Positions 23,426 through 31,476 of a stretch of 34,387 nucleotides of DNA are shown in pieces. Positions within the stretch are counted from its first letter, which is position 1. Each line of letters opens with the position of its first letter. This DNA comes from Actinomyces polynesiensis (GTDB taxonomy: Bacteria; Actinomycetota; Actinomycetes; Actinomycetales; Actinomycetaceae), in assembly GCF_000820725.1 (NCBI RefSeq), contig NZ_CCXH01000078.1, positions 1 to 34,387 of the forward strand, in the 5' to 3' direction. Made by a program: the position numbers and the translations under genes. The notes below the pieces were generated by a model. It searched no databases. It was not told the origin of the DNA and saw only the letters and a program-made list of their open reading frames with translations.

Positions 23426-24775
23426 ATGGACGAGGGGCAGGGAACGCGTGACGGGCAGCAGGGGAACCGCAGCACGCCGCCCCCGCCCCCCGCTCCTGCT
23501 GATGGGACCGCGGCAGGGACCACCGCCGGTCCCGGGTCCTCGGATCCCGCGGACAGGCCGGTCGGCATCGCCGCACCCGCAGCAGCCGGAGCGGGAGGTC
23601 GTTCCTCCCAACCGGCCTGGGTACTCCCCACCATCGTGGCGCTGACCTCGGTGATCGTCATCTGCCTGCTCGTGCTGGGATGGTGGTTCCTGTCCGGGAG
23701 GGCCCAGACGGCCTCCGTCGACGTCGGCCAGCAGGGCACCCAGCCGAACGGCGGGTCCGCGCAGTCCGGCCAGGAGTCCGGGACGCAGTCACCGCCGACC
23801 CGGAGCGCCACCTCCGCACCCTCTGCTCCCGCACCCACCCTCGCAGACCTCGCCAACGCCACGATCCGCGTCCCTCCCCAGTGCGCCGCCTTCGCCCACC
23901 ACAGCCCGGGCGGGAGTGCGGACACCGTGACCTTCAGCGGCGGGGTGGCGACATCGACGGAGGACGCAGCGACCATCACCCTCGAGGACCGGGTCACCAC
24001 CACGGTCTCGGGCACCCCGGTGGCCGTCGTCTCCATGCGGTGCTTCGGGGGAGGCAACTACTCCTCGGACTCCATCGGTGTCTATGACGGCTCGCTCGAC
24101 CTGGTGGCCGGCGCAGAACCCGCAGCGGATGGGGAGGTCGGTGGGTACGTCCCCGATCTGCAGGTCCAGGACCTGGAGGCGCAGGAGCAGGACTCCACCG
24201 TCTCCTTCACCGTTCCCGCCATCGGTGTCTTCGGGGACGGGTCCTGCCACGCGTGCACGAAGAGTGCCAGCGCCGCCCTCACGTACCGACTCTCCACCGG
24301 CGCACTGACCCTGTCGGACATCGTCTACCGCACCCCGTCGGGATCCGTCCGTCCTCCGGACGTCGCAACGCTCCAGACCTTCGTCGAGGCCGTGTCCACG
24401 GGGGACGACCGGAAGGCGGCGACCTGGGCCGCCGCCGACCAGATGAAGGGACTTGACGACCACCTCGGCGGTCCCGGGAACACACAGACCCAACGGGACG
24501 CGCAGTTCCCGACCGACTCCCGGGTCGTCGGGTGCGCATTGGTGGGTCCCCTGGACGACTCGATCTCCAACACCGAGACGGTGGCAGGCAAGCCTGTGCC
24601 CGTCTTCGAGGTCGATGGGATGAGGGCCGGGGACTTCGTCTGCCCGGTCGTCTCGGAACACTCCGTCCAGGAGGTCATGGCCCCCACGCGGGACGAGTAC
24701 TCCGTGTACCTCGTGGTGCACAGCGACGACCAGGGGAACCCCTTCGTGTACTTCTTCGGTCGCGACTTCGGCTGA
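23426..24775 (+). CDS. Membrane-anchored protein of unknown function
   Basis: 449-aa protein I do not recognise. Residues 1-62 are a cytoplasmic Pro/Ala/Gly-rich stretch with PPPPPAPADG; residues 64-88 are a single membrane helix (LPTIVALTSVIVICLLVLGW). Residues 95-140 are a Ser/Thr/Gln/Pro linker. The rest is an extracytoplasmic domain, probably beta-rich, with six cysteines (PPQCAAF, SMRCFGGG, GSCHACTKS, GCALVG, FVCPV) that could form disulfides. ATG 23426 has AAGGAG 4 nt upstream. This layout is common among actinobacterial cell-surface proteins of no known role. A hairpin follows the stop. Confidence 0.78.
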   Translation: MDEGQGTRDGQQGNRSTPPPPPAPADGTAAGTTAGPGSSDPADRPVGIAAPAAAGAGGRSSQPAWVLPTIVALTSVIVICLLVLGWWFLSGRAQTASVDVGQQGTQPNGGSAQSGQESGTQSPPTRSATSAPSAPAPTLADLANATIRVPPQCAAFAHHSPGGSADTVTFSGGVATSTEDAATITLEDRVTTTVSGTPVAVVSMRCFGGGNYSSDSIGVYDGSLDLVAGAEPAADGEVGGYVPDLQVQDLEAQEQDSTVSFTVPAIGVFGDGSCHACTKSASAALTYRLSTGALTLSDIVYRTPSGSVRPPDVATLQTFVEAVSTGDDRKAATWAAADQMKGLDDHLGGPGNTQTQRDAQFPTDSRVVGCALVGPLDDSISNTETVAGKPVPVFEVDGMRAGDFVCPVVSEHSVQEVMAPTRDEYSVYLVVHSDDQGNPFVYFFGRDFG

Positions 24776-24785
24776 GCGGGTCTGC

Positions 24786-24814
24786 GGCCCCGGCCGGGGC
24801 ACACGGCCGGGGTC
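24786..24814 (+). terminator. Hairpin terminator after the membrane-anchored protein gene
   Basis: CCCCGGCC (24788-24795) pairs with GGCCGGGG (24805-24812) around a 9-nt loop, extended by one G-U and one G-C pair. It begins 10 nt after the stop at 24775. No T-tract. Confidence 0.6.
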
Positions 24815-25021
24815 TCGGCCCGGGCCTCGATGCGGGTCGGCCGGCCCGTTGCGCGCGCCCGGGCCCTGTCCACGAGGAGGACCGGCGTGCGCAGTCCGGC
24901 CCGGCGTCGGCAGGAGGGGTTCGTGCCGTCCTCGGTCCACAGCCTCCGCAGGCACCTCCGGTCATCCACCGTGGCCGCTCCCACTCCGCCTGACGCCTGC
25001 GCCCCTCGCTAAGCTGGTCCG

Positions 25022-25411
25022 GTGCCCGAACAGCCCCGTGACCCGCGCCCGGAACCCCGTCGTTCCGGTGGTGGGGGCCGCCCTCGGGGCAAGCAGACCC
25101 GCGGTGGTGCACGTGGGAGGCGAGGCGCGAAGCCGCCCTCGTCGACACCGGAGCGCCGGGAGGGACGCCCCGACCGCACCCCCGGCGCGACCCCGGGCGT
25201 GGAGGGGACGTCGACGCGCCCCCCACGTCCACGACGCCACCGCAACCCCCGCCACCAGCGCGCCCACGTCTTCCGGCCCTTCACGCCCGAGCAGCTCGCC
25301 GCGCGCGCCGCCGCGATCCCCGTGATCACCTACCCCGACCTGCCCGTCTCCGACCGCCGCCACGACATCGCCGAGGCCATCCGGGACAACCAGGTCGTCA
25401 TCGTCTCGTGA
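25022..25411 (+). CDS. hrpA: hrpA piece 1: N-terminal segment up to Walker A
   Basis: 129 codons from GTG 25022 to TGA 25409-25411. Residues 1-75 are strongly basic and low complexity (Arg/Pro/Gly). Homology begins near ITYPDLPVSDRRHDIAEAIR and ends in NQVVIVS, which in HrpA is followed directly by GETGSGKT. The stop codon falls where that first glycine codon should be. Two bases are missing, or one is extra, relative to an intact frame. Confidence 0.7.
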   Translation: MPEQPRDPRPEPRRSGGGGRPRGKQTRGGARGRRGAKPPSSTPERREGRPDRTPGATPGVEGTSTRPPRPRRHRNPRHQRAHVFRPFTPEQLAARAAAIPVITYPDLPVSDRRHDIAEAIRDNQVVIVS

Positions 25412-28400
25412 GACCGGCTCGGGGAAGACCACCCAGCTGCCGAAGATCTGCCTGCAGCTCGGCCGCGGGGTGGCCGGGATGATCGGGCACACCCAACCCC
25501 GACGCATCGCCGCGCGCGCGGTGGCGGACCGCATCGCCGAGGAACTCGGACAGAAGGTGGGCCGGGCGCCGGGCGAGGTCATCGGCTACCAGGTGCGTTT
25601 CACCGACGAGGTCGGGCCCACCACCCTCGTCAAGCTCATGACCGACGGCATCCTGTTGGCCGAGATCCAGTCCGACCCGCTCCTGCGCCGCTACGACACC
25701 CTCATCATCGACGAGGCCCACGAGCGCTCCCTCAACATCGACTTCATCCTCGGCTACATCGCGCGCCTGCTGCCGCTGCGCCCCGACCTCAAGGTCGTCA
25801 TCACCTCCGCGACCATCGACTCCACGCGCTTCGCGGCACACTTCGGGAGGTGGGAGGGGCGTCGCGGACGGTCGCGGCTGGTCGCCCCGGCTCCCGTCAT
25901 CGAGGTGTCGGGCCGCACCTACCCGGTGGAGATCCGCTACCGGCCGCTGTCGGCCGACCTGCCGCGCAACTGGTCCTCCTCCACCCCCCCTTCGGCGAAG
26001 TCCGCTCAGTTCCCACCTCGAAGTCCGTCCTCCCCTGCGGCGAGACCCGCCTCCACGGGCCGCGGCACGGACGGGGTGCCGACCGGGAGCAGGCCTGACA
26101 CCGCTGACGCCGAGTGGTCGGGAACCAACGGGGACATCGCCTCCGACGAGACCGGGACCCCGCACCCCGGCGTCCAACAGCTGGTCCTGGAGGACCCCGA
26201 CGACGACCTGCCCACCCTCGGCTACGGCCTGGGGGAGGACATCGACCAGGAGCAGGCCATCTGTGACGCCGTTGACGAGCTCTGCGCCGAGGGACCCGGC
26301 GACATCCTCGTGTTCCTGCCCGGTGAGCGCGACATCCGCGACACCCAGCAGGCCCTGGCCGACCACCTGGGCCCCCGCGCCCTGATCGACCCGAAGGCGC
26401 CCCACCGACCCGACGCCATCGAGATAGTGCCGCTGTTCGCGCGCCTGACCGCCGCCGAGCAGCACCGTGTCTTCGAGCCCCACTCCCTGCGCCGCGTCGT
26501 GCTCGCCACCAATGTCGCCGAGACCTCGCTCACCGTGCCCGGCGTCCGCTACGTCATCGACCCGGGCCTGGCCCGCATCTCCCGGTACTCGAACCGCACC
26601 AAGGTCCAGCGTCTCCCCATCGAGCCGATCTCCCAGGCCAGCGCCAACCAGAGGGCCGGGCGATCCGGGCGCGTCGCCGACGGCGTCGCGATCCGCCTCT
26701 ACTCCCAGCGCGACTACGAGTCCCGCCCCGAGTTCACCGAGCCGGAGATCCTGCGCACCTCCCTGGCCTCCGTCATCCTGCAGATGGCGGCCCTGGGTCT
26801 GGGCGCCGTGTCCGACTTCCCCTTCCTGGACCCCCCGGAGCCGCGCGCCGTGCGCGACGGCATCCAGCTCCTGGTCGAGATCGGGGCACTGGAGCCCGAT
26901 GACGCTGCGGCCCCGCCCTCGTCCGTGGGCACCGGCACCGCCACCGCCGGCCACGACCGCCGCGGGGGGAGGGACACCGGTGCACGAGGGCGGACCTCGA
27001 GCCCCGAACAGAGCGGACTTCGCCGGAGTGGGGGGCACCGGCTCACCGCCGTCGGGCGGGACCTCGCGACCCTGCCCATCGACCCGCGCCTGGGGCGCAT
27101 GCTCATCGAGGGCGACGCGAACGGCTGCGCCTCGGAGGTCCTGGTCATCGTGGCCGCCCTGTCCATCCAGGACGTCCGCGAGCGCCCCCTGGACCACCAG
27201 CAGGCCGCCGACGCCTCCCACGCCCGCTTCACGGACCCGACCTCCGACTTCATCACCTACCTCAACCTGTGGCGCTACCTCAACGTCCAGTCCCGCGACC
27301 TGTCGGGCTCGGCGTTCCGGCGCATGTGCCGCGGGGAGTTCCTCCACTACCTGCGTTTCCGCGAGTGGCGGGACGTCGTCAACCAGCTGCGCCAGATGGC
27401 ACGACCCCTCGACCTCGACATCCACCCCATCGGGGAGCCCACCCCCGCCCAGGTCGCCCACGCCGCGGCCTCCGGTGGCATCGCCGACGCGGCGGCACGG
27501 GCCGTGGTCGCCTACACGGCCTCCTCCGGCACGGTCGACGCGGACGAGGTGCACCGCGCGCTGCTCGTGGGACTGCTCTCGAACCTCGGCAACTGGGACG
27601 AGGCCAAACGGGACTACGCCGGCGCCCGAGGCACGCACTTCACGATCTGGCCGGGCTCCGGCCTGGCGCGCTCCCACCCCGCCTGGGTGATGACGGCGGA
27701 ACTGGTGGAGACCTCCAGGCTCTTCGCGCGCACCGTCGCCCGGATCCGCCCGGAGTGGATCGAACCCCTGGCCGGGCCCCTGCTGCGCCGGGTCTACTCC
27801 GAGCCGTACTGGTCGACCTCCCGCGGCGCGGCCATGGTCAAGGAGAAGGTCCTCCTCTACGGGATGACCCTGGTCGCCGACCGCCCGGTGCTCCTCGGGC
27901 GCCTCGACGTCACCTTCGGCGGGGGTCAGCGTCGCTCCTCCGTGGCGCGACCCGGGACCCTCGCCGGCGTGGCCCAGGGACTGCGCGCCCGGGGACGCGG
28001 GGAACGCGAGGTCGGGGAGTCCACCGCCCTCGCGGACGCACTCAGCGAGGCGCTGGTGGCCTTCGGCGTGGAGGGCACGGTCGGCAGCGGCAGCGGCGCG
28101 CACGAGGGCGGCCCCGCGGCAGCTTCCGGCACCACCTCGGGTTCGCCTGAGGGGGGCTCCGGCACCACCTCGGGTTCGCCTGAGGGGGGCTCCGGCACCA
28201 CCTCGGGTTCGCCTGAGGGGGGCTCCGGCACCACCTCGGGTCCCGCCGCCGCTTCCGGTGCCACGTCTGACGCCGAGCCCCCCGCAGGTGCGACCGACCC
28301 GGGACCCGTGACACCGGCCGGCCCGGACGCCGGGGAGGGACCGGAAGCGGACACCGGCCCGGAGGTCGACGCGGAATCCGCGGAGGACTCCGGCATCACC

Positions 28401-29525
28401 GCCCGCGAGCTCGCCCGCGAGATGTTCATCCGCCATGCCCTGGTGCTGGGCGAGTGGCGCGAACACCACCGCTTCATGGACCGCAACCAGGAGCTCCTCG
28501 AGGATGCCCGCGAGGCCGAACGCCGCTCCCGCACCCATGGTCTCGTGGCCGACGAGGAGGCGCGCTTCGCCTTCTTCGACGACCTGATCCCCGCCGACAT
28601 CGTCTCGGCCCGCCACTTCGACCAGTGGTGGAAGCACCAGCGCCGCGAGACCCCCGACCTGCTCACCTACACCCCGCGGATGCTCCTGCCCCGGGGGGCG
28701 GGGACGGATCCCCGCGACTTCCCCGACCACTGGCAACAGGGGGACCTCCGGCTGCCGCTGACCTACCGTTTCACCCCCGGGTCCACCCGCGACGGCGTGA
28801 CGATGACGATCCCCGTGGAGGTGCTGCCGCGGGTCGGCGAGCAGGGAACCGACTGGCTGGTTCCGGGCATGCTCGAGGACCTCTGCACGGAGATGGTGCG
28901 CGCCCTGCCCAAGGCGAAGCGACGGCTGCTGGCACCTGCACCCGAGGTGGGGACCAAGGTTGCGCAGTGGCTCACCCGCGCGCTCGCGGGGGAGACCCCG
29001 ACGGGACCCGCCGCGGGGGACGCCGGCGCGACACCCTCCGGACAGGGCGGTTCCCGGTCCGGTACAGAGTCCCGGCCGGACACCCGACGGGGCGGCGACG
29101 GGAGCGGAACGACCCCCGACCCCCGCTCGCTCGACGCGGCGTTGGGACGCCTGGCGGCCTGGACGCGTGCGAGCGGACAGAGGAACACCCCGGCCCGGGG
29201 AGCCGTGTCCGGCGCAGGGTCGGATGCCGGGTTTCCGTCCGCGGGCAGTTCCTCGCCGGGAACCGGCACGACGACGCCGGCAGCGTCTCCGGCATCCGCG
29301 CCCACGGCCGCACCCGCACCCACGGGGGGCATCCGCGTCCTCAGGGGCGTCCACGCCCGCGGCGACACCGGGCGGGACCTCCGGGGAGGGCTCCGCCCCG
29401 TCCGCGGAGTCGTGGAGGCTCCACCGCCCACCCTTCACCCAGGCCTTCGCCCGCGCCGTCTCCGAGGTGCGCGGAGTGAACCTGTCCCCCGCGGACCTCG
29501 CCCACGCCGAGGCCGGACTGCCTGA
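25410..29525 (+). CDS. hrpA: hrpA piece 2: DEAH helicase core, HA2/OB and first part of DUF3418
   Basis: Open from 25410 to 29525; the first in-frame ATG-like start is at 25470, but homology begins at ETGSGKTTQLPKICLQLGRG (25410). Helicase motifs are complete apart from the first Walker A glycine: TQPRR (Ia), IIDEAHERS (II, DEAH), ITSATID (III), DILVFLPGERDIRD (IV), NVAETSLTVPG (V) and QRAGRSGRV (VI). HA2 follows (EILRTSLASVILQMAALGLG). Insertions lie after YRPL (25960-26220), before LTAVGRDLATLP (26900-27040), and before ARELAREMFIRHALVLGEW (28080-28390). After about 29324 the encoded sequence stops matching HrpA; the matching frame is piece 3. Confidence 0.78.
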   Translation, partial: ETGSGKTTQLPKICLQLGRGVAGMIGHTQPRRIAARAVADRIAEELGQKVGRAPGEVIGYQVRFTDEVGPTTLVKLMTDGILLAEIQSDPLLRRYDTLIIDEAHERSLNIDFILGYIARLLPLRPDLKVVITSATIDSTRFAAHFGRWEGRRGRSRLVAPAPVIEVSGRTYPVEIRYRPLSADLPRNWSSSTPPSAKSAQFPPRSPSSPAARPASTGRGTDGVPTGSRPDTADAEWSGTNGDIASDETGTPHPGVQQLVLEDPDDDLPTLGYGLGEDIDQEQAICDAVDELCAEGPGDILVFLPGERDIRDTQQALADHLGPRALIDPKAPHRPDAIEIVPLFARLTAAEQHRVFEPHSLRRVVLATNVAETSLTVPGVRYVIDPGLARISRYSNRTKVQRLPIEPISQASANQRAGRSGRVADGVAIRLYSQRDYESRPEFTEPEILRTSLASVILQMAALGLGAVSDFPFLDPPEPRAVRDGIQLLVEIGALEPDDAAAPPSSVGTGTATAGHDRRGGRDTGARGRTSSPEQSGLRRSGGHRLTAVGRDLATLPIDPRLGRMLIEGDANGCASEVLVIVAALSIQDVRERPLDHQQAADASHARFTDPTSDFITYLNLWRYLNVQSRDLSGSAFRRMCRGEFLHYLRFREWRDVVNQLRQMARPLDLDIHPIGEPTPAQVAHAAASGGIADAAARAVVAYTASSGTVDADEVHRALLVGLLSNLGNWDEAKRDYAGARGTHFTIWPGSGLARSHPAWVMTAELVETSRLFARTVARIRPEWIEPLAGPLLRRVYSEPYWSTSRGAAMVKEKVLLYGMTLVADRPVLLGRLDVTFGGGQRRSSVARPGTLAGVAQGLRARGRGEREVGESTALADALSEALVAFGVEGTVGSGSGAHEGGPAAASGTTSGSPEGGSGTTSGSPEGGSGTTSGSPEGGSGTTSGPAAASGATSDAEPPAGATDPGPVTPAGPDAGEGPEADTGPEVDAESAEDSGITARELAREMFIRHALVLGEWREHHRFMDRNQELLEDAREAERRSRTHGLVADEEARFAFFDDLIPADIVSARHFDQWWKHQRRETPDLLTYTPRMLLPRGAGTDPRDFPDHWQQGDLRLPLTYRFTPGSTRDGVTMTIPVEVLPRVGEQGTDWLVPGMLEDLCTEMVRALPKAKRRLLAPAPEVGTKVAQWLTRALAGETPTGPAAGDAGATPSGQGGSRSGTESRPDTRRGGDGSGTTPDPRSLDAALGRLAAWTRASGQRNTPARGAVSGAGSDAGFPSAGSSSPGTGTTTPAASPASAPTAAPAPTGGIRVLRGVHARGDTGRDLRGGLRPVRGVVEAPPPTLHPGLRPRRLRGARSEPVPRGPRPRRGRTA
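25997..26042 (+). repeat. 23-nt repeat array D inside hrpA (one full plus one decayed unit)
   Basis: GAAGTCCGCTCAGTTC at 25997 followed by seven further bases, then a second unit at 26020 that keeps GAAGTCCGTCC and decays. Orientation is the same as the gene. It is read as PSAKSAQFPPRSPSS in the helicase loop between YRPL and the next motif, where E. coli HrpA has only a short linker. Confidence 0.8.
26976..27021 (-). repeat. 23-nt repeat array E inside hrpA (one full plus one decayed unit)
   Basis: On the minus strand a full unit GAAGTCCGCTCTGTTC occupies 27021-26999, then a decayed unit beginning GAGGTCCGCC at 26998. Antisense to hrpA. Encodes RTSSPEQSGLRRSGG in an inserted loop just before LTAVGRDLATLP. 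Confidence 0.78.
28125..28241 (+). repeat. 33-bp in-frame tandem repeat in hrpA, three perfect copies plus 18 bp
   Basis: Identical 33-nt units start at 28125, 28158 and 28191, followed by a partial copy at 28224. Each encodes an 11-residue GTTSGSPEGGS block. The unit is a multiple of three, so copy-number change keeps the frame. It lies in a low-complexity linker before the ARELAREMF segment. Confidence 0.92.
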
Positions 29526-30849
29526 GCACCTGCACATGACCTTCGTGGTCGAGGACTCCTCCGGGCGTGAACTGGGAGCGGGACCGTCCCTCGTCCAGCT
29601 GCAGCGCACCCTCGCCTCCCAGGCGGACAAGGCGGTGCGCACCGCCGTGCGCGGCGCGGTGGCGGAGGCGTTCGCGGAGGCCGCACGCCACGACGGGCGC
29701 CACGACGGGCACGGTCAGACCGGTGCTCAGGGTCACGCCCGGAAGGGTCGGCGGGGCACGGTCGGGGAGGCTGCACCCACGAGCCGCTCCGGCGCCGCGG
29801 AGGGTTCAGGGGTGCCGTCCTCGTCGACCGGTGCGGTGCCCGGGGGACCAGAGGGACGGACCTCAGGGCCGGAACAGAGCGGACCTCGAGGGGAGAACGG
29901 AGCGGACTTCGGGGCTGGAACAGAGCGGACCTCGGCGGAGCTGCACGCGGACGGCCTGGTGGAGTTCCCCCCTGTCCCCCTTCCGCGCTCGGTCGAGTCC
30001 CGCGGCACCGCAGGCATGCTCCTGCGCGGCTTCCCCGCCCTCGTGCCCCAGGGCACCGCCGACGCCCCCACTGCGGGTGTGCGCGTCATGGCCAGCCCCG
30101 CCGAGGCGGACCGCCAGCACCGCCTCGGGCTGGCCCGCCTCCTGCTGGCCCGGTTGCACCTGTCCACGACACGGGTGACGACGCGCTGGACCGGCCGGGA
30201 GGCCCTCATGCTGGCCGCCTCCCCCTATCCCGACACGACGGCACTGTTGGCCGACGCGCAGCTCGCCTCCGCGCAGTCCCTGGTCGACGAGCTCTCCGGG
30301 GACCGGGGCCCCTCCGCGGTGCGCTCCCGGGAGGCCTTCGAGATCCTGGCCGCCCGCGCCCGGGAGCTGCACGAGGACCGGGTGCACGACATCCTCGGCC
30401 ACGTGGTGCGGGCCCTGGGGGCGCTGGGGGAGGTGGAGGGCATGGTGCGCGACCACCCGGAGGCCTCCCTGCACGAGGTCGTCGCCGAGGTGCGCGGACA
30501 GTCACGGGACCTGGTCCACGCGGGCTTCCTCGCCGACACCCCGGTCTGGGCGCTCCCCCACCTCGCCCGCTACCTGCGGGCCGGGGCGGTGCGCATCGGG
30601 AAGGCCGCGCAGGGTGCCCGCGCCCTGGCGCGTGACACCCGCGACGCGGAGGTGGTGCGCGACGTCTCCGAGGAGGTCGACTCCGCGCGGGAGCGCGCCG
30701 CCGCCCGACCCTTCGAGCCCGTCGAGGCGGCGCGCCTGGAACGGGCCCGCTGGATGGTCCAGGAGCTGCGCGTGTCCCTGTTCGCCCAGCAGCTGGGGAC
30801 ACCGCAGAAGGTCTCCGCCAAGCGGATCCTCGGGATGGTGGAACAGTGA
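29326..30849 (+). CDS. hrpA: hrpA piece 3: C-terminal DUF3418 region
   Basis: Frame continuing hrpA homology after the G6 run; it has no good start of its own, though the frame stays open upstream to about 28960. It carries FTQAFARAVSEVRGVNLSP, PEHLHMTFVVEDSSGRELG, GFPALV, RLGLARLLLARLHLS and the family's C-terminal helix block ERARWMVQELRVSLFAQQLG. It contains repeat array F between residues encoded at 29842 and 29933. Its TGA overlaps the GTG of the next gene. Confidence 0.78.
   Translation, partial: GASASSGASTPAATPGGTSGEGSAPSAESWRLHRPPFTQAFARAVSEVRGVNLSPADLAHAEAGLPEHLHMTFVVEDSSGRELGAGPSLVQLQRTLASQADKAVRTAVRGAVAEAFAEAARHDGRHDGHGQTGAQGHARKGRRGTVGEAAPTSRSGAAEGSGVPSSSTGAVPGGPEGRTSGPEQSGPRGENGADFGAGTERTSAELHADGLVEFPPVPLPRSVESRGTAGMLLRGFPALVPQGTADAPTAGVRVMASPAEADRQHRLGLARLLLARLHLSTTRVTTRWTGREALMLAASPYPDTTALLADAQLASAQSLVDELSGDRGPSAVRSREAFEILAARARELHEDRVHDILGHVVRALGALGEVEGMVRDHPEASLHEVVAEVRGQSRDLVHAGFLADTPVWALPHLARYLRAGAVRIGKAAQGARALARDTRDAEVVRDVSEEVDSARERAAARPFEPVEAARLERARWMVQELRVSLFAQQLGTPQKVSAKRILGMVEQ
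29842..29933 (-). repeat. 23-nt repeat array F inside hrpA (three full plus one decayed unit)
   Basis: Reading on the minus strand, full units occupy 29933-29911, 29910-29888 and 29887-29865, then a decayed unit GAGGTCCGTCC at 29864-29842. The three full units total 69 nt (23 codons), so they keep the reading frame. The plus-strand translation is SGPEQSGPRGENGADF and onward. Confidence 0.88.
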
Positions 30850-31367
30850 GACGCGAGGACGCCCGGTCCCTGGCCCGCGCGCTCATGGACGCCCACGGGT
30901 TGCAGGAGTGGACCTTCCGGTTCGACCGTGCGCGCCGTCGGGCGGGGGCGTGCACGCACGCCACGCGCACCATCTCACTGTCGGCGCCCCTGGTGGACCT
31001 CTACGACGAGGAGGCCGTGCGGGGCGTCATCCTGCACGAGGTCGCCCATGCCCTCGTCGGGGACTCCCACCACCATGACGAGGTCTGGCGGCGTTGCGCG
31101 CGCCGCATCGGTGCCCCCGACTCGGCGAGGCTCCCGGCGTCCCTGCCCAGCCCGAGGGCTCCCTGGGTCGGGACGTGCCCGAGGTGCGGGGCCTCCCGCG
31201 AGCTCTTCTCCGCGCCGCGCCGTGTCGTCGCCTGCGGGGCGTGCTCCCGTGTGTTCGACCCGACCCTGGTTCTGGTCTGGACCAGGGACGGCGTCCCGAC
31301 GACGCCGGGGGGCTCCTACGCCCGCGAGCTGCGCCGACTGCACGGCACCCACCGCCGCGCCGGCTGA
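30846..31367 (+). CDS. SprT-like zinc metalloprotein
   Basis: 173-aa soluble protein of the SprT-like family. The gluzincin motif HEVAHALVG (about residues 63-71) and a following His-rich segment DSHHHDEVW fit the SprT pattern HExxH plus a third His. A zinc-ribbon follows (CPRCGASRELF then ACGACSRVF, about 116-138). Relatives include Spartan, which cleaves DNA-protein crosslinks; bacterial members are little studied. The GTG start overlaps the hrpA stop (GTGA), implying translational coupling. With the SRAP protein 9 kb away, the window holds two proteins of crosslink-linked families, which may be coincidence. Confidence 0.85.
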   Translation: MRREDARSLARALMDAHGLQEWTFRFDRARRRAGACTHATRTISLSAPLVDLYDEEAVRGVILHEVAHALVGDSHHHDEVWRRCARRIGAPDSARLPASLPSPRAPWVGTCPRCGASRELFSAPRRVVACGACSRVFDPTLVLVWTRDGVPTTPGGSYARELRRLHGTHRRAG

Positions 31368-31425
31368 TCCCCACCGGTCCGGATCCGGCGTGCGGAGCGG
31401 CCCGATGGGGGCGCCCCGCCCCCCA

Positions 31426-31476
31426 CACCAGAACCTCGGGTGCACCAGAACCTCAGGCGCACCAGAACCTCAGGTG
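31426..31476. repeat. Three tandem 17-nt direct repeats between convergent genes
   Basis: CACCAGAACCTCRGGYG occurs at 31426, 31443 and 31460 with exact 17-nt spacing. The last copy overlaps the stop codon of the transglutaminase gene. Read on the minus strand it contains GAGGTTCTGGTG, which resembles a shortened form of the 23-nt unit (GAGGT joined to TTCTGG), a possible but unproven relation. Confidence 0.8.

Larger units (their letters stand above)
25022..30849 (+). pseudogene. hrpA: hrpA, DEAH-box ATP-dependent RNA helicase, frame broken at two points
   Basis: The three consecutive pieces align in order with Escherichia coli HrpA over its full length: N-terminal YPDLPVS, DEAH helicase core, HA2/OB domains, DUF3418 and the C-terminal RWMVQELRVSLFAQQLGT. 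HrpA rescues stalled ribosomes and remodels RNA. The locus spans about 1,940 codons against about 1,300 in E. coli; the excess is Pro/Gly/Ala/Thr-rich insertions, three of which contain the 23-nt repeat family. The frame shifts by +1 at 25409 (inside Walker A) and at the G6 run 29324-29329. If the sequence is right, no full-length product is made; if these are indel errors, the gene is intact. It overlaps the next gene by 4 nt, which suggests it was recently, or still is, translated to its end. Confidence 0.85.

Noticed and set aside
25406-25412. prfB-like programmed +1 frameshift in hrpA
   Set aside because: TCG-TGA resembles a shift site, but the rejoined product would lack the first Walker A glycine and there is no upstream Shine-Dalgarno-like stimulator. 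Kept only as a remote alternative.
25398-29642. Very long open frame on the minus strand opposite hrpA
   Set aside because: Its sequence is low complexity with no domain, it runs antisense to clear helicase motifs, and long antisense frames are expected at this GC content. The same applies to 8253-10919, 11477-13567 and the long plus-strand frames over 1107-2603 and 16560-18203.
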